From Paenibacillus harenae DSM 16969 (GTDB taxonomy: Bacteria; Bacillota; Bacilli; Paenibacillales; Paenibacillaceae), in assembly GCF_000422465.1 (NCBI RefSeq), contig NZ_KE383842.1:1447845-1511844 (forward strand): a DNA stretch of 64,000 nt, given 5' to 3'. The position numbers were made by a program, and so were the translations under genes. The notes beneath the pieces are model-generated. The model had not been told where the DNA came from and did not search any database. It worked only from the letters and a program-made list of their open reading frames with translations. Positions 34,633 to 44,558 of this stretch are shown in pieces (within the stretch, counting starts at the first letter, position 1; every line of letters starts with the position of its first letter).

Positions 34633-34648
34633 TGTTCATTCTCCTCAC

Positions 34649-35266
34649 TCAAGCTTTCTCAATTGCGGCTACCATGCCCGAAACATACGGCGCTAACCGG
34701 TCTCTGCGGCAGTGTTCGGCAATAATGATGCTGCGGATCCGGTCACAGGCGCATTCGATTTCGTCATTCAGCACCGCATAATCATAGTGACGGAGCAAAT
34801 TCATTTCCTCCACCGCGACGGTCATGCGGTTATTGATCGTATCCAAAGATTCCGTTCCCCGGCCCGTTATTCGCTGCTTCAACTCATCGAGCGAAGGCGG
34901 CAGCAGAAAGACAAAGATGCCGTCCGGAAACTTTTGCTTCACCTTAAGGGCGCCCTGAACCTCTATCTCCAAAATAACGTCCTTGCCGCCCGCTAAAGTC
35001 CGCTCGACAAAATCACGCGGAGTGCCGTAGTAGTTCCCTACATATTCGGCATGCTCCAGGAGGGCGTCATGCTTGATCATGTCCTGGAACTGCTCCCTCG
35101 TTTTGAAAAAATAATTAACCCCTTCGACTTCACCCTCGCGCGGCAATCGTGTCGTTGCCGACACCGAATAAACCAGATCGGGCATCTTCCCGCGCAGAAC
35201 GGAGCATACTGTTCCCTTGCCGACCCCGGAAGGACCGGACAAAACTATTAACAATCCCTTATCCAT
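34649..35266 (-). CDS. gmk: Guanylate kinase
   Basis: A 205-residue GMP kinase (ATP + GMP to ADP + GDP). It has the P-loop G-P-S-G-V-G-K-G-T, the GMP-binding [17 protein letters not shown] and [10 protein letters not shown], and [10 protein letters not shown]. The ATG at 35266 follows GGGGAG by seven bases; the 30 codons upstream overlap remA and are rejected. The remA stop lies 13 bases upstream, giving the common remA-gmk-rpoZ order. Confidence 0.97.
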   Translation of the reverse strand: MDKGLLIVLSGPSGVGKGTVCSVLRGKMPDLVYSVSATTRLPREGEVEGVNYFFKTREQFQDMIKHDALLEHAEYVGNYYGTPRDFVERTLAGGKDVILEIEVQGALKVKQKFPDGIFVFLLPPSLDELKQRITGRGTESLDTINNRMTVAVEEMNLLRHYDYAVLNDEIECACDRIRSIIIAEHCRRDRLAPYVSGMVAAIEKA

Positions 35267-35279
35267 AATACTCCCCGTA

Positions 35280-35540
35280 CTATTCGTCGTTATCGTCGTC
35301 CTTCGTGGACAACCGGTGCGCAACCGTCTCCGGCTGAACCGCTGATAAAATAACATGGTCGCTGTCTGTAATAATTACAGCGCGAGTGCGGCGACCATAT
35401 GTAGCGTCAATAAGCATGTGCCTGTCGCGCGCCTCTTGAATGATTCTCTTAATCGGAGCCGATTCAGGGCTTACGATTGAAATAATGCGATTTGCCGAAA
35501 CGATATTGCCGAATCCGATATTAATTAGTTTAATAGCCAA
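35280..35540 (-). CDS. remA: Extracellular matrix regulator RemA
   Basis: An 86-residue DUF370/RemA protein. In B. subtilis RemA is a ring-shaped DNA-binding protein activating matrix and osmoprotectant genes. It begins [18 protein letters not shown] and has [16 protein letters not shown] with the DNA-contacting Arg cluster. The start is TTG at 35540, with GGAGGAGG upstream. It heads remA-gmk-rpoZ; the usual upstream neighbour yloC (yicC) is absent. Confidence 0.94.
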   Translation of the reverse strand: MAIKLINIGFGNIVSANRIISIVSPESAPIKRIIQEARDRHMLIDATYGRRTRAVIITDSDHVILSAVQPETVAHRLSTKDDDNDE

Positions 35541-35917
35541 GCCTGGTTCCTCCTCCGCCTGCGTCCTTCCCTTGTACATCTGCCTGTGAGTAGTCCATTT
35601 TACAAGCGCAAACGGCTATCGCCGTACTTTGGCGGTGTAGTTTACGTTTCGCGGTGAAATAATAGCAGAGTATCTTTATCATGCTTTACGATATTGACAT
35701 TCGAACGCCGTAAAGCGGTATGCTGGGTTGCTCTTCCAAATGAAAGATAGAACTATTGCTCTATTGTTGACGAAAACAATAAGGCGCATACGTCGCAAGA
35801 ACGCTGTTGCCAAGGCAGCCGATTCATTTGGGAGTGCATGTCCGTATCGAAACGCATTCCGTATGGCAACTGTATCCACGATTCATTTTAATTGATTTTT
35901 AACAAACGAACAAGCGA
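35541..35917. other. Gene-free interval upstream of remA
   Basis: About 380 bases with no credible coding frame. Near 35611-35643 an imperfect hairpin is seen (AACGGCTATCGCC with GGCGGTGTAGTTT). The promoter of remA should lie here, but no convincing -35/-10 pair is clear. In B. subtilis yloC occupies the place before remA; no YicC-like residues are recognisable in any frame. Confidence 0.5.
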
Positions 35918-35952
35918 AAATGCGAAAACAAGCAAAAAATGCTGTTTTCGCA
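35918..35952 (-). terminator. Intrinsic terminator of yitJ
   Basis: On the minus strand TGCGAAAACAGCA pairs with TGCTTGTTTTCGCA (one bulge) around a T-rich loop, followed by TTTT. It begins 13 bases after the yitJ stop. Confidence 0.75.
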
Positions 35953-35964
35953 TCCTATTCCGCC

Positions 35965-37872
35965 TTAATCGGCTATATTTCGTTCCGTCTTCTGCCAAAC
36001 GTAGTTCGTGAGCTGCACGCCCATATCATAGAACATAAAAGGAGTAATGAGATATATTCCGTTAAAATAAGGCATCGCGGCATCGAGCAGCTCCTTGGCG
36101 ATTTGTACGCCTTCCGCGCGTCCCGCTTCGCCCTCTAGCCCCGCCATCCGCCGGCGCACTTCATCCGAAAGCTGAATGCCCGGCACCTCGTTATGCAGGT
36201 ATTCCGCGTTCCGCCCGCTCGCCAGCGGCATAATGCCGATGAATACCGGAACCGGCAAATGCTTCGTCGCTTCCGCGATACTTTCGATAAGCGCGTTATC
36301 ATACACGGGCTGCGTCATGATATAGTCCGCGCCGGACTTAATTTTACGCTCAAGACGCTGCACCGCTTTGTCTAGATGCTTCACGTTCGGGTTAAACGCG
36401 GCTCCGACGACGAACTTCGCCTTCTGCTTGAGCGGCTTGCCCGAGAATGCCGTTCCGTCGTTAAGCTGCTTGATCATCCGGATCATCTCGAACGACGTTA
36501 AATCGTACACCGAACTGGAATCGGGCAAATCGCCGAAGCGCGCGGGATCCCCCGTAACCGCAAGCACATGGTCGATATCGAGCGCATCGAGTCCCATCAT
36601 ATGCGACTGCGTGCCGATCAGATTACGGTCGCGGCAAGCGATGTGAACGAGCGGCCTGATTCCGACGCGTTCCTGCACAAGCGCCGCCAGCGCAATGTTG
36701 CTCATCCGGGTAACCGCAAGCGAATTGTCCGCCATGGTAACCGCGTCCGCTTTCGCTTCCTTCAGCGCGGCTGCGCCGTCCATGAACTTCCTGATATCAA
36801 GGTCCCGCGGCGGATCAAGCTCGACGATGACCGTATGCCTCTGCTTCACGAGCTCGACAATCGAAGGCTCCTGGACAGCCTGTTTCTGCGGCTGCGCAAT
36901 TTCGCGAACGGTCTTCGCCGGCCTCGTAGCTTGAACCGTAATAACCTCCGCCCGATGGAACGTACCGGCAGCCTGTCCGATTTGCGGCACGTAGCCGTCC
37001 AGCGCCGCGGCCATCGCCGCGACATGCTCCGGCGTCGTTCCGCAGCAGCCCCCTATCAGCCGGGCGCCCCGGTCCGCGAAGCGAAGGGCCGATTCGGCAA
37101 AATAGTCCGGGCCTGCCGAATAAGCGTATTTGCCGTCGATGTAATCAGGTATGCCGGCGTTCGGAAAGACCGATAACGGCAGTCCGATCGGGCCCGCGAT
37201 CGAATCAATCGCCCGCATGATGCCGTTAGGACCGCTGCGGCAGTTAAAGCCAACGACGTCAGCCCCTTCTGCCTGCAGCCGGTCGAATGCGTCCTTTAAT
37301 CCGTTTCCGTCCTGGGTGCGGCCGACATCCTCAACCGCGAACTGGCAGATGACAGGCAGGTCCGATTCCGCCCGGGCAATCCGCAGGGCCAGCAGCGTCT
37401 CGTCCAGCTCGTAGAAGGTTTCAAGCAGCAGACCGTCTACGCCTTCATCCAGCAGCGCATGCATCTGGCGTTTGTAAGCTTCGCTGACCTTGGCGGTGCG
37501 CAAGTTCTTCAACTTGCCGTCGCGAATGGAGCCGACGGCTCCGACGACGTAAGCGTCTGCACCGACCGCGGCCCGCGCAACGCGGACGCCGGCGCGGTTA
37601 ATCGCGTCCATTTCGTCTTCCAGGCCGTACTTCGACAGCTTCTCCAGATTGGCGGAGAAAGTATTCGTTTCAATGACTCTGGCACCGGCTTCGTAATAGC
37701 TCCGGTGAATATTTCCGATGACGTCGGGACGAAGCGTATTGAATTCTTCATAAGAAACGCCGACAGGGAACCCCATCTGATAAAGATAGGTTCCCATCGC
37801 GCCGTCCCCGGTCAAGATACGCTGTTTCAGCGCTTCCCGCAAATCCGGTTTCATTTTATTCATACCACCCAT
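35965..37872 (-). CDS. yitJ: Bifunctional homocysteine S-methyltransferase/methylenetetrahydrofolate reductase (YitJ)
   Basis: A 635-residue fusion. The N-terminal half is a zinc-dependent homocysteine methyltransferase, with T-G-D-G-A-M-G-T-Y-L, Cys211 in F-N-C-R-S-G-P and Cys276-Cys277 in G-G-C-C-G-T-T as zinc ligands. The C-terminal half (from about 335) is a flavin-dependent MTHFR with V-E-L-D-P-P-R and V-T-G-D-P. The start at 37872 has GGAG nine bases upstream. B. subtilis yitJ has its own SAM riboswitch; here the gene is 12 bases behind dapF with no S-box, so its control must differ or lie further upstream. Confidence 0.93.
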   Translation of the reverse strand: MGGMNKMKPDLREALKQRILTGDGAMGTYLYQMGFPVGVSYEEFNTLRPDVIGNIHRSYYEAGARVIETNTFSANLEKLSKYGLEDEMDAINRAGVRVARAAVGADAYVVGAVGSIRDGKLKNLRTAKVSEAYKRQMHALLDEGVDGLLLETFYELDETLLALRIARAESDLPVICQFAVEDVGRTQDGNGLKDAFDRLQAEGADVVGFNCRSGPNGIMRAIDSIAGPIGLPLSVFPNAGIPDYIDGKYAYSAGPDYFAESALRFADRGARLIGGCCGTTPEHVAAMAAALDGYVPQIGQAAGTFHRAEVITVQATRPAKTVREIAQPQKQAVQEPSIVELVKQRHTVIVELDPPRDLDIRKFMDGAAALKEAKADAVTMADNSLAVTRMSNIALAALVQERVGIRPLVHIACRDRNLIGTQSHMMGLDALDIDHVLAVTGDPARFGDLPDSSSVYDLTSFEMIRMIKQLNDGTAFSGKPLKQKAKFVVGAAFNPNVKHLDKAVQRLERKIKSGADYIMTQPVYDNALIESIAEATKHLPVPVFIGIMPLASGRNAEYLHNEVPGIQLSDEVRRRMAGLEGEAGRAEGVQIAKELLDAAMPYFNGIYLITPFMFYDMGVQLTNYVWQKTERNIAD

Positions 37873-37884
37873 CTTACGTTGCTC

Positions 37885-38715
37885 CTATAAGGTTCCGCGG
37901 AAGGATACCGCAGCCGGTCCCGTCATGTAAACGTGGTTGTCGGCTTCATTCCATTCGATCAGAAGATCTCCGCCTTTGAGCGATACGGTAGCCGTCCGCT
38001 CCGTAGCGCCTGTCAAGACAGAGGCCACGACGGTAGCGCATGCGCCCGTTCCGCAAGCAAGCGTAGGACCAGCTCCGCGTTCCCATACCCGCATATCCGT
38101 GTGCGTGCGCGATTTGACGGTAACGAATTCCACGTTTATTTTGCGCGGGAAGAGCGGATGCGTCTCGAGCTTCGGTCCCCAGGTGTTCAGATCGAAATTC
38201 GCGGCATCCTCAACGTAGATGACGCAGTGCGGATTCCCCATCGATACGGCGGTAAAACGGAATTCGCGGCCGTCAACCTCAATCGGGTGTTCGATGACAC
38301 GCTCTGCGTCGATCGTTGTCGGCACCTGCAGCCCGTTCAAAATCGGTTGTCCCATGTCAACGCGTACGGTAACGGCTTTGCCGTCCTGTACGGTTAACTG
38401 CACCTTCTGAGCGCCGGCGCCGAGCGTTTCGATCGTCATTTCTGCTTTATCGGTCATGCCGTTGTCGTAGACGTATTTCGCGACGCAGCGGATCGCGTTG
38501 CCGCACTGCTCCGCTTCGGAACCGTCGGAATTAATGATGCGCATACGGAAATCCGCTATTTCCGATGGCAGAATATACACCAGACCGTCGGCGCCGATGC
38601 CGAAAAACCGGTTGCACAACCGGATAGCCAGCTCTGCGGCATTATCGGGCAGCTGCTGCTCGCCTGCGAACACAACGAAGTCATTTCCCAAACCGTTCAT
38701 TTTTGTAAAATTCAT
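37885..38715 (-). CDS. dapF: Diaminopimelate epimerase
   Basis: A 276-residue enzyme converting LL- to meso-diaminopimelate for lysine and peptidoglycan. The two catalytic Cys are in D-G-S-E-A-E-Q-C-G-N-A and A-C-G-T-G-A-C-A. It begins M-N-F-T-K-M-N-G-L-G-N-D-F; the ATG at 38715 follows AAGGAG, and the earlier in-frame ATGs have no ribosome site. It is followed at 12 bases by yitJ and lies 120 bases after yloB in the same direction. Confidence 0.96.
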   Translation of the reverse strand: MNFTKMNGLGNDFVVFAGEQQLPDNAAELAIRLCNRFFGIGADGLVYILPSEIADFRMRIINSDGSEAEQCGNAIRCVAKYVYDNGMTDKAEMTIETLGAGAQKVQLTVQDGKAVTVRVDMGQPILNGLQVPTTIDAERVIEHPIEVDGREFRFTAVSMGNPHCVIYVEDAANFDLNTWGPKLETHPLFPRKINVEFVTVKSRTHTDMRVWERGAGPTLACGTGACATVVASVLTGATERTATVSLKGGDLLIEWNEADNHVYMTGPAAVSFRGTL

Positions 38716-38835
38716 ATGATTGCTCTCTCCTTGCCCTATCATTCGGTATATTAATGCAGTGATTTTTCCTATTAGCATACCGCAAAGCAAAGAGAAACGC
38801 TATTCATAATTTGTATCATCATTTGCATTATCCCG

Positions 38836-41619
38836 TTATCTCGCTGCGGTTTGCGACTTGAGCGGCCATTTTGTTTTCGGATTTTTTTTCTTCGGCGAGC
38901 CAAGCACGCTGCCAATCCCCATAACGAAGGTCGGAATTCCGGCCGCTACGAATACAAGGCACCATTCGCGGAAGCCGATCGGAACGGTTTTGAAGATCGG
39001 CTGCAAAGCTTCAATGTACAGCACGCCAAGCATAAGAAGCAGCGAAGATATGACGGCAAGCACCAAATATTTGTTCTGCATCGGATTGCGGTGAAATATC
39101 GAGCGAGAGCTTCTGCAATCGAATACGTGGATCAGCTGGGCCATGACGAGAGTCGCGAACGCAACCGTCTGCGCCTCCATCAGCTGCGCCGCGCTCCCCG
39201 GAGCTTCCCGGAGCGTAATCCAGAATGCGCCGAGCGTGCATACGCCGATCAGAATGCCCCTGCTTATAATTTTCCATCCGAGCCTGCGCGAGAAGATGCT
39301 CTCCTTCGCCGAGCGCGGCTTCTGCTGCATCAGGTCCTTCTCCGCCTGGTCAACGCCCAGCGCCATCGCCGGCAAGCCGTCGGTGACGAGGTTTACCCAC
39401 AGGATCTGTATCGGCACAAGCGGCAATGGCAGCCCGGCCATCATCGCCAGAAACATGACCAAAATTTCGCCGACATTTGAAGCTAATAAATAACGGATGA
39501 ATTTGCGGATATTCTCATAGATGCCGCGCCCCTCCTCAATGGCCGCCACGATCGTCGAGAAGTTGTCGTCGCTGAGCACCAGCGCCGAAGCCTCCTTCGA
39601 TACATCCGTTCCGGTTATGCCCATCGCGATGCCGATGTCGGACGCTTTAATTGCGGGCGCATCGTTCACCCCGTCGCCGGTCATCGCCACGACATGCCCC
39701 TTGCGCTGGAGCGCCTTGACGATCCGCAGCTTGTGCTCCGGCGATACGCGCGCATATACGTAAATATTATCGACAAGACGGTCAAGCTGCTCATCGCTCA
39801 TGGCCTCCAGCTGCTTGCCGCTCGTCGCGATGCCGCCGCGCGGCATTATACCAAGCTGAGTGGCGATCGCCTCAGCCGTTAATTGATGGTCGCCGGTAAT
39901 CATCACCGTCTTGATTCCGGCGCGGCGGCACGTCGCAATCGCTTCTTTCACCTCTCGGCGAGGCGGATCGATCATGCCGGTCAAGCCGGCGAACACAAGC
40001 TGGCACTCGGCGTCGCTTTCCGTTTCGCATACATCGCCCGCGCGAAGATCGCGATAGGCAAGCCCAAGCACGCGAAGTGCGGATTGCGCCATCGATTCGG
40101 CCGCTTCCGAGCATTTGCGCTTCAGCGTAGCGGTGAACGGAACGACCTTCCCGTCCCAAAGCACATAGGTGCAGTGGTCCATCAGCATGTCAGGCGCGCC
40201 TTTCGTACAGATGAGGCGCCCTCCCTGATGCGCAACGACGACTGACATTCGTTTTCTTTCCGAATCGAACGGGAACTCTTTCTCGCGCTTATATAACGGC
40301 TCCAGCGATTTTGCCGACGAGCCGAGCTTGGCAGACAGCACAGCCAACGCGCCCTCGGTCGGATCGCCTTTTAACTGCCACTCCTCCTGCACTTCCTTGC
40401 TCTTCCGCTTCTTCGTTAGCTCTGCATCGACCTTGACCAGCTGCGCGTTATTGCATAACGCGCTTATTTGGAGCAGTCTTTTGATCGAAGAGTCATGCTT
40501 GACGTCCAGCGCTTTGCCATCCTCATAAATCGAGCCGCTCGGCTCATAGCCTTCACCGCTAACCTCCAGCTGACGTCCGCCAATCCACACATGCGTAACC
40601 GTCATTTTATTTTGCGTTAGCGTGCCGGTTTTGTCCGAGCAAATGACCGACGCGCAGCCTAACGTTTCGACGGAAGGCAGCTTCCGAACGATCGCCTTCC
40701 GTTTAATCATCCGCTGCACGCCGAGCGCGAGCGCGATTGTGACGATAGCCGGAAGTCCCTCCGGAATGGCCGCGACCGCCAGGCTGACGCCGGCGAGAAA
40801 CATGCCGTACGCCGGCTGTCCGTGCAATATCCCGGCAACGACGACCATTACCGTAAGGGCAATCGCGACGATGATTAATATTTTGCCAAGCTGCTCCAGC
40901 CGATGCTGAAGCGGCGTTTCCATCGATTCCGTCCGCTCGATCAGGCCGGCGATTTTGCCCATTTCCGTAGCCATGCCCGTTCGAATGACAACTCCCTTGG
41001 CCGTCCCTCTCGTAAGCATCGTGCCCATAAAGCCGATGTTGCGCTGATCGCCGAGCGGAAGATCCGGTTCCGCAATGACGGCCGCATGCTTGCCTACCGG
41101 CACAGACTCCCCTGTCAGCGCCGACTCCTCGACGTAGCAGCTGTTCGCTTCAAGCAGGCGCACGTCGGCAGGTATCCGGTCTCCGCTCTCGAGATGGACG
41201 ATGTCCCCCGCGACGAGTTCCTTCGCCGGGATCGTCACGAGTTCTCCTCCCCGCATCACCTTCGCGGATGGGGCGGACAGCTCTTTCAAAGCGCGCAAGG
41301 AACGCTCCGCGCGGAATTCCTGGGCAAATCCAAGCACAGCGTTCAGGACAATGATGGCCACGATCGTAATCGCGTCCAAGTATTCGCCGAGCAATCCGGA
41401 AATTAACGTCGCACCCATCAATACGAGCACCATAAAGTCTTTAAATTGATTCAAGAACAGAATAATCGGCGAGACTCGCTTCCCTTCCGACAGCTCGTTT
41501 TTGCCGTGCTCCTCCAGCCGCTTCGCCGCTTCGGACGCCGTCAGCCCTTGTTCAGGGGAGCTGACTAATGCTTCAACCAACTCGCTTGTCCCCATTTGGT
41601 GCCATTTCACTTGTTCCAT
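38836..41619 (-). CDS. yloB: Calcium-transporting P-type ATPase (YloB/SERCA-like)
   Basis: A 927-residue P2A-type ATPase that would export Ca2+. It has an N-terminal cation ATPase domain, T-G-E-S-V-P in the actuator domain, a P-E-G-L-P motif in helix M4, the phosphorylation site S-D-K-T-G-T-L-T-Q-N-K, K-G-A-P-D in the nucleotide domain, T-G-D-G-V-N-D-A-P-A in the hinge, and about ten membrane helices. The ATG at 41619 follows GGGAGG. It is divergent from rqcH, as B. subtilis yloB is next to yloA. A Ca2+/H+ exchanger is encoded at 56240-57298. Confidence 0.94.
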   Translation of the reverse strand: MEQVKWHQMGTSELVEALVSSPEQGLTASEAAKRLEEHGKNELSEGKRVSPIILFLNQFKDFMVLVLMGATLISGLLGEYLDAITIVAIIVLNAVLGFAQEFRAERSLRALKELSAPSAKVMRGGELVTIPAKELVAGDIVHLESGDRIPADVRLLEANSCYVEESALTGESVPVGKHAAVIAEPDLPLGDQRNIGFMGTMLTRGTAKGVVIRTGMATEMGKIAGLIERTESMETPLQHRLEQLGKILIIVAIALTVMVVVAGILHGQPAYGMFLAGVSLAVAAIPEGLPAIVTIALALGVQRMIKRKAIVRKLPSVETLGCASVICSDKTGTLTQNKMTVTHVWIGGRQLEVSGEGYEPSGSIYEDGKALDVKHDSSIKRLLQISALCNNAQLVKVDAELTKKRKSKEVQEEWQLKGDPTEGALAVLSAKLGSSAKSLEPLYKREKEFPFDSERKRMSVVVAHQGGRLICTKGAPDMLMDHCTYVLWDGKVVPFTATLKRKCSEAAESMAQSALRVLGLAYRDLRAGDVCETESDAECQLVFAGLTGMIDPPRREVKEAIATCRRAGIKTVMITGDHQLTAEAIATQLGIMPRGGIATSGKQLEAMSDEQLDRLVDNIYVYARVSPEHKLRIVKALQRKGHVVAMTGDGVNDAPAIKASDIGIAMGITGTDVSKEASALVLSDDNFSTIVAAIEEGRGIYENIRKFIRYLLASNVGEILVMFLAMMAGLPLPLVPIQILWVNLVTDGLPAMALGVDQAEKDLMQQKPRSAKESIFSRRLGWKIISRGILIGVCTLGAFWITLREAPGSAAQLMEAQTVAFATLVMAQLIHVFDCRSSRSIFHRNPMQNKYLVLAVISSLLLMLGVLYIEALQPIFKTVPIGFREWCLVFVAAGIPTFVMGIGSVLGSPKKKNPKTKWPLKSQTAAR

Positions 41620-41796
41620 GGTATAACTCCCTCCCGTGATATACAGAGCCAAACGACAGCAGCGCAGGCCCTTCGGACAGCCCTTCTCTGGTAAATGTAT
41701 TCGGACAGCCTGTAAAATATCCCAGCAAGGGCTTAAGTTTTTGCTCCAACTATGGCATGATAGAAGCATACTGTTCTGGAAGAGGGATGATACACC

Positions 41797-43542
41797 ATGG
41801 CATTAGACGGCATCGTCACCCATGCGATAACGCAGGATCTGCAGCGCTGCGTAGGCGCTCGTATACATAAAATACACCAGCCGACCGATCACGAGCTTGT
41901 GCTCGGCATTCGCGGATCGGGCATGCAGGGCAAGCTTCTCCTGTCCGCCAACCCGACTTACCCGCGCGTGCATTGGACGACCGGCAGCTACGTCAACCCG
42001 ATGGAAGCCCCCATGTTCTGCATGCTGCTGCGCAAGCATTGCGAAGGCGGCGTTATCGAGTCTATCAAGCAAATCGGCCGGGAGCGCATTATTCATATCG
42101 ATGTCAAGCATCGCGACGAGCTGGGCGACCTGTCCAACAAAACGATCGTTATCGAAATCATGGGCCGACACAGCAACATCATTTTGATGGACCCCGTGAG
42201 CGGCATGATTCATGACGGCATCCATCATGTAACGCCGGCAATCAGCAGCTTCCGGATCGTTATGCCGGGCAGCGGCTACACCTCCCCGCCCGACCAAGGC
42301 AAGGTCGATCCGCTAACGCTTCTTCATCAGCAGCAATTTGCGGAAGCTCTTCGCTCAAGCGACGAGGCGGCTCCCCTGCACAAGCGTCTTGTCGAGACGC
42401 TCAGCGGCTTCAGCCCGCTCCTTGCCAAGGAGCTTGCATTCCGGGCGCAAGCGGGGGCGGAGAGCGCCGGTCTGAACGACCTGTGGAGCGTGTTCTCCCG
42501 CTTGATGGACGAAGTGAGGGAAGGTCGATTCATCCCGACAATCAAAACCGAAGCAAGCAGCGGCAAAGCCTTTTTCTCGATCACGGAGCTTACCCACATC
42601 GATGGGGAAGCGAGCTTGTTCAACAACGTGAGCGAATGCCTGGAAGCCTTCTACGGCGACAAGGCGGAGCGGGATACGGTGAAGCAGCGCGCAGCAGATC
42701 TGATCCGCTTCGTGCAGAACGAGAAAGCCAAAAACGTGTCGAAGATCGGCAAGCTCGAGGATACGCTTACCGGGGCGAGGGACGCGGAGAAATACCGGGT
42801 GCTGGGCGAGCTGCTAACCGCATACATGCACCGGATGAAACGCGGCGACCACTCGATTACGCTTATAAACTTCTATGATGAGGAGCAGGCGGAAGTCACG
42901 ATTGAGCTCGATCCGCAGCTGACTCCCTCGGACAACGCCCAGCGGTACTTCCGCCGCTATACGAAGCACAAGAACAGCTTAACCGTCATCGCGGAGCAGA
43001 TGGAGATCGCGCGTACGGAAATTCAATACTTTGAAGCGCTGCTGCAGCAGCTCGACAACGCCTCCCTCGCCGATATCGGCGAGATTCGCGACGAGCTTGT
43101 CGAGCAGGGCTATATGAAGGAGCGAGGCCGCCGCGGCCCGAAGAAGAAAAAACCGCTCCGCCCTGCGCTGCTCTGCTACACCTCCTCCGAAGGAGCAACC
43201 GTGTACGTCGGCAAAAACAATACGCAAAACGAATATTTGACGAACCGTCTGGCTGCGCCTTCCGATACTTGGCTGCATACGAAGGATATTCCCGGCTCTC
43301 ACGTCGTCATACGGGGCAACGACTTCGGCAACGCAACGCTTGAGGAAGCGGCGATGCTGGCGGCGCATTACAGCCAGGCCCGCGATTCCAGCTCCATCCC
43401 GGTCGACTATACGACGATCAGGCATGTGCGCAAGCCGAGCGGCGCTAAGCCGGGGTTTGTCATTTACGATAATCAGAAGACGTTATTCATTACGCCGGAC
43501 GAACAGCGCATTATGTCTTTGGCTTGCGAAACCAAACAATAG
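41797..43542 (+). CDS. rqcH: Ribosome-associated quality control protein RqcH (NFACT family, YloA)
   Basis: A 581-residue NFACT protein. RqcH binds stalled 50S-peptidyl-tRNA complexes and recruits alanyl-tRNA to add alanine tails. The NFACT-N domain opens M-A-L-D-G-I-V-T-H-A-I and contains I-M-G-R-H-S-N-I-I-L-M-D. A helix-hairpin-helix and coiled-coil middle (about 300-430) leads to the NFACT-R domain with V-Y-V-G-K-N-N-T-Q-N-E-Y and D-I-P-G-S-H-V-V-I. GAGGGATG lies before the ATG. It was also called fibronectin-binding protein FbpA. Confidence 0.95.
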   Translation: MALDGIVTHAITQDLQRCVGARIHKIHQPTDHELVLGIRGSGMQGKLLLSANPTYPRVHWTTGSYVNPMEAPMFCMLLRKHCEGGVIESIKQIGRERIIHIDVKHRDELGDLSNKTIVIEIMGRHSNIILMDPVSGMIHDGIHHVTPAISSFRIVMPGSGYTSPPDQGKVDPLTLLHQQQFAEALRSSDEAAPLHKRLVETLSGFSPLLAKELAFRAQAGAESAGLNDLWSVFSRLMDEVREGRFIPTIKTEASSGKAFFSITELTHIDGEASLFNNVSECLEAFYGDKAERDTVKQRAADLIRFVQNEKAKNVSKIGKLEDTLTGARDAEKYRVLGELLTAYMHRMKRGDHSITLINFYDEEQAEVTIELDPQLTPSDNAQRYFRRYTKHKNSLTVIAEQMEIARTEIQYFEALLQQLDNASLADIGEIRDELVEQGYMKERGRRGPKKKKPLRPALLCYTSSEGATVYVGKNNTQNEYLTNRLAAPSDTWLHTKDIPGSHVVIRGNDFGNATLEEAAMLAAHYSQARDSSSIPVDYTTIRHVRKPSGAKPGFVIYDNQKTLFITPDEQRIMSLACETKQ

Positions 43543-43606
43543 ATCCTCCATTTTAAGCGCTACATTTGGAATGGCATATCATGCGGTGTTCACGCAAAAA
43601 TAAAAC

Positions 43607-43650
43607 GGGGTTGCCCCTAAAGCAGACCGTCTGCTTTAGGAACAACCCCT
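43607..43650. terminator. Bidirectional terminator between rqcH and the PHP gene
   Basis: GGGGTTG with CAACCCC and CCTAAAGCAGA with TCTGCTTTAGG form a long, nearly perfect hairpin. T-rich sequence on both sides serves rqcH on the plus strand and the PHP gene on the minus strand. Confidence 0.88.
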
Positions 43651-43697
43651 ATTTCTTATGTAACTGCACTGCAACGCAGCCAAACTTGTTCATCGTA

Positions 43698-44558
43698 CTA
43701 ACGCGCATTAAGCTGCCGAAGAACTTCGTCGGGCACGGTCCGGCTCCCTATCGCACCATGGAAGATTTGCCCGTGGCGGATCCCGTGAAAATCCGAGCCG
43801 CCGGTCACGATCAGCCCATGCTTGGAAGCAAGCCTCGCATACCGTTCTTCCTCCTCTTCCCCGTGGTCCGAGTGAAAGACCTCAATGCCTTGCGCGCCGT
43901 GAAGGATCAGCTCCTCGACCAGGCGATCGTCATCATATAAGCCCGGATGCGCAATTACGCATGTGCCGCCCGCTTCCTTAATCCATTCGATCGCTTCGAA
44001 CGGATGCACACGGGGAGGATTGACGTAAGCTGCCGCCCCGGAAGCCAGATAACGGTCGAATGCCTCCTTCATATCGGCTGCATAGCCTTGGCGAATGAGC
44101 GCTTCCGCAATATGGGGGCGGCCGACGCTTCCGTCCTTCGCGTGACCCGGGCTTTTGCCCGAGTCCCGGGCGGCTGCGAGCACATCATCCATCGATATCG
44201 GAATGCCCAGCTCCCGCAGCTTATCGACGATCATTTCGTTCCTGCGGTCACGCGTGCCGCGCAGGCCGGCAAGCCGCTCCAGCCACTTCTTATCCTCATT
44301 ATCCGTGTAATACCCGAGGATATGGATGTCATGGCCATCGGCCACCGTACTGATCTCCACACCAGGAACAACGGTAATGCCGATCCGTTCTCCCTCGCGC
44401 GCGGCTTCTTCGACTCCGGCCACGGTATCGTGGTCGGTAATCGCAACTGCCGCTAGTCCGGCGGTTTTCGCCAACCGCACATTTTCGGCAGGCGGCTGCA
44501 TGCCGTCCGAAGCGGTCGTATGCGTGTGCAAATCAGCGTTTCCGAATGTTACAGCCAT
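43698..44558 (-). CDS. PHP-domain phosphoesterase (RNase AM/YciV-like)
   Basis: A 286-residue PHP protein. Members hydrolyse 3',5'-nucleoside bisphosphates or trim RNA 5' ends. Metal ligands are visible in N-A-D-L-H-T-H-T-T-A-S-D-G, I-T-D-H-D-T, V-P-G-V-E-I-S, V-I-A-H-P-G, F-H-S-D-H and G-G-S-D-F-H-G. The ATG follows GAGAGGGA and overlaps the LysR gene's 3' end by 10 bases, so the two are cotranscribed. The family is clear; the substrate is inferred from YciV and TrpH relatives. Confidence 0.88.
   Translation of the reverse strand: MAVTFGNADLHTHTTASDGMQPPAENVRLAKTAGLAAVAITDHDTVAGVEEAAREGERIGITVVPGVEISTVADGHDIHILGYYTDNEDKKWLERLAGLRGTRDRRNEMIVDKLRELGIPISMDDVLAAARDSGKSPGHAKDGSVGRPHIAEALIRQGYAADMKEAFDRYLASGAAAYVNPPRVHPFEAIEWIKEAGGTCVIAHPGLYDDDRLVEELILHGAQGIEVFHSDHGEEEEERYARLASKHGLIVTGGSDFHGIRHGQIFHGAIGSRTVPDEVLRQLNAR

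Noticed and set aside
41620..41796. Promoters in the yloB-rqcH divergent region
   Set aside because: A possible TGG-CATGAT extended -10 for rqcH exists, but -35 matches are poor and the site is not convincing.
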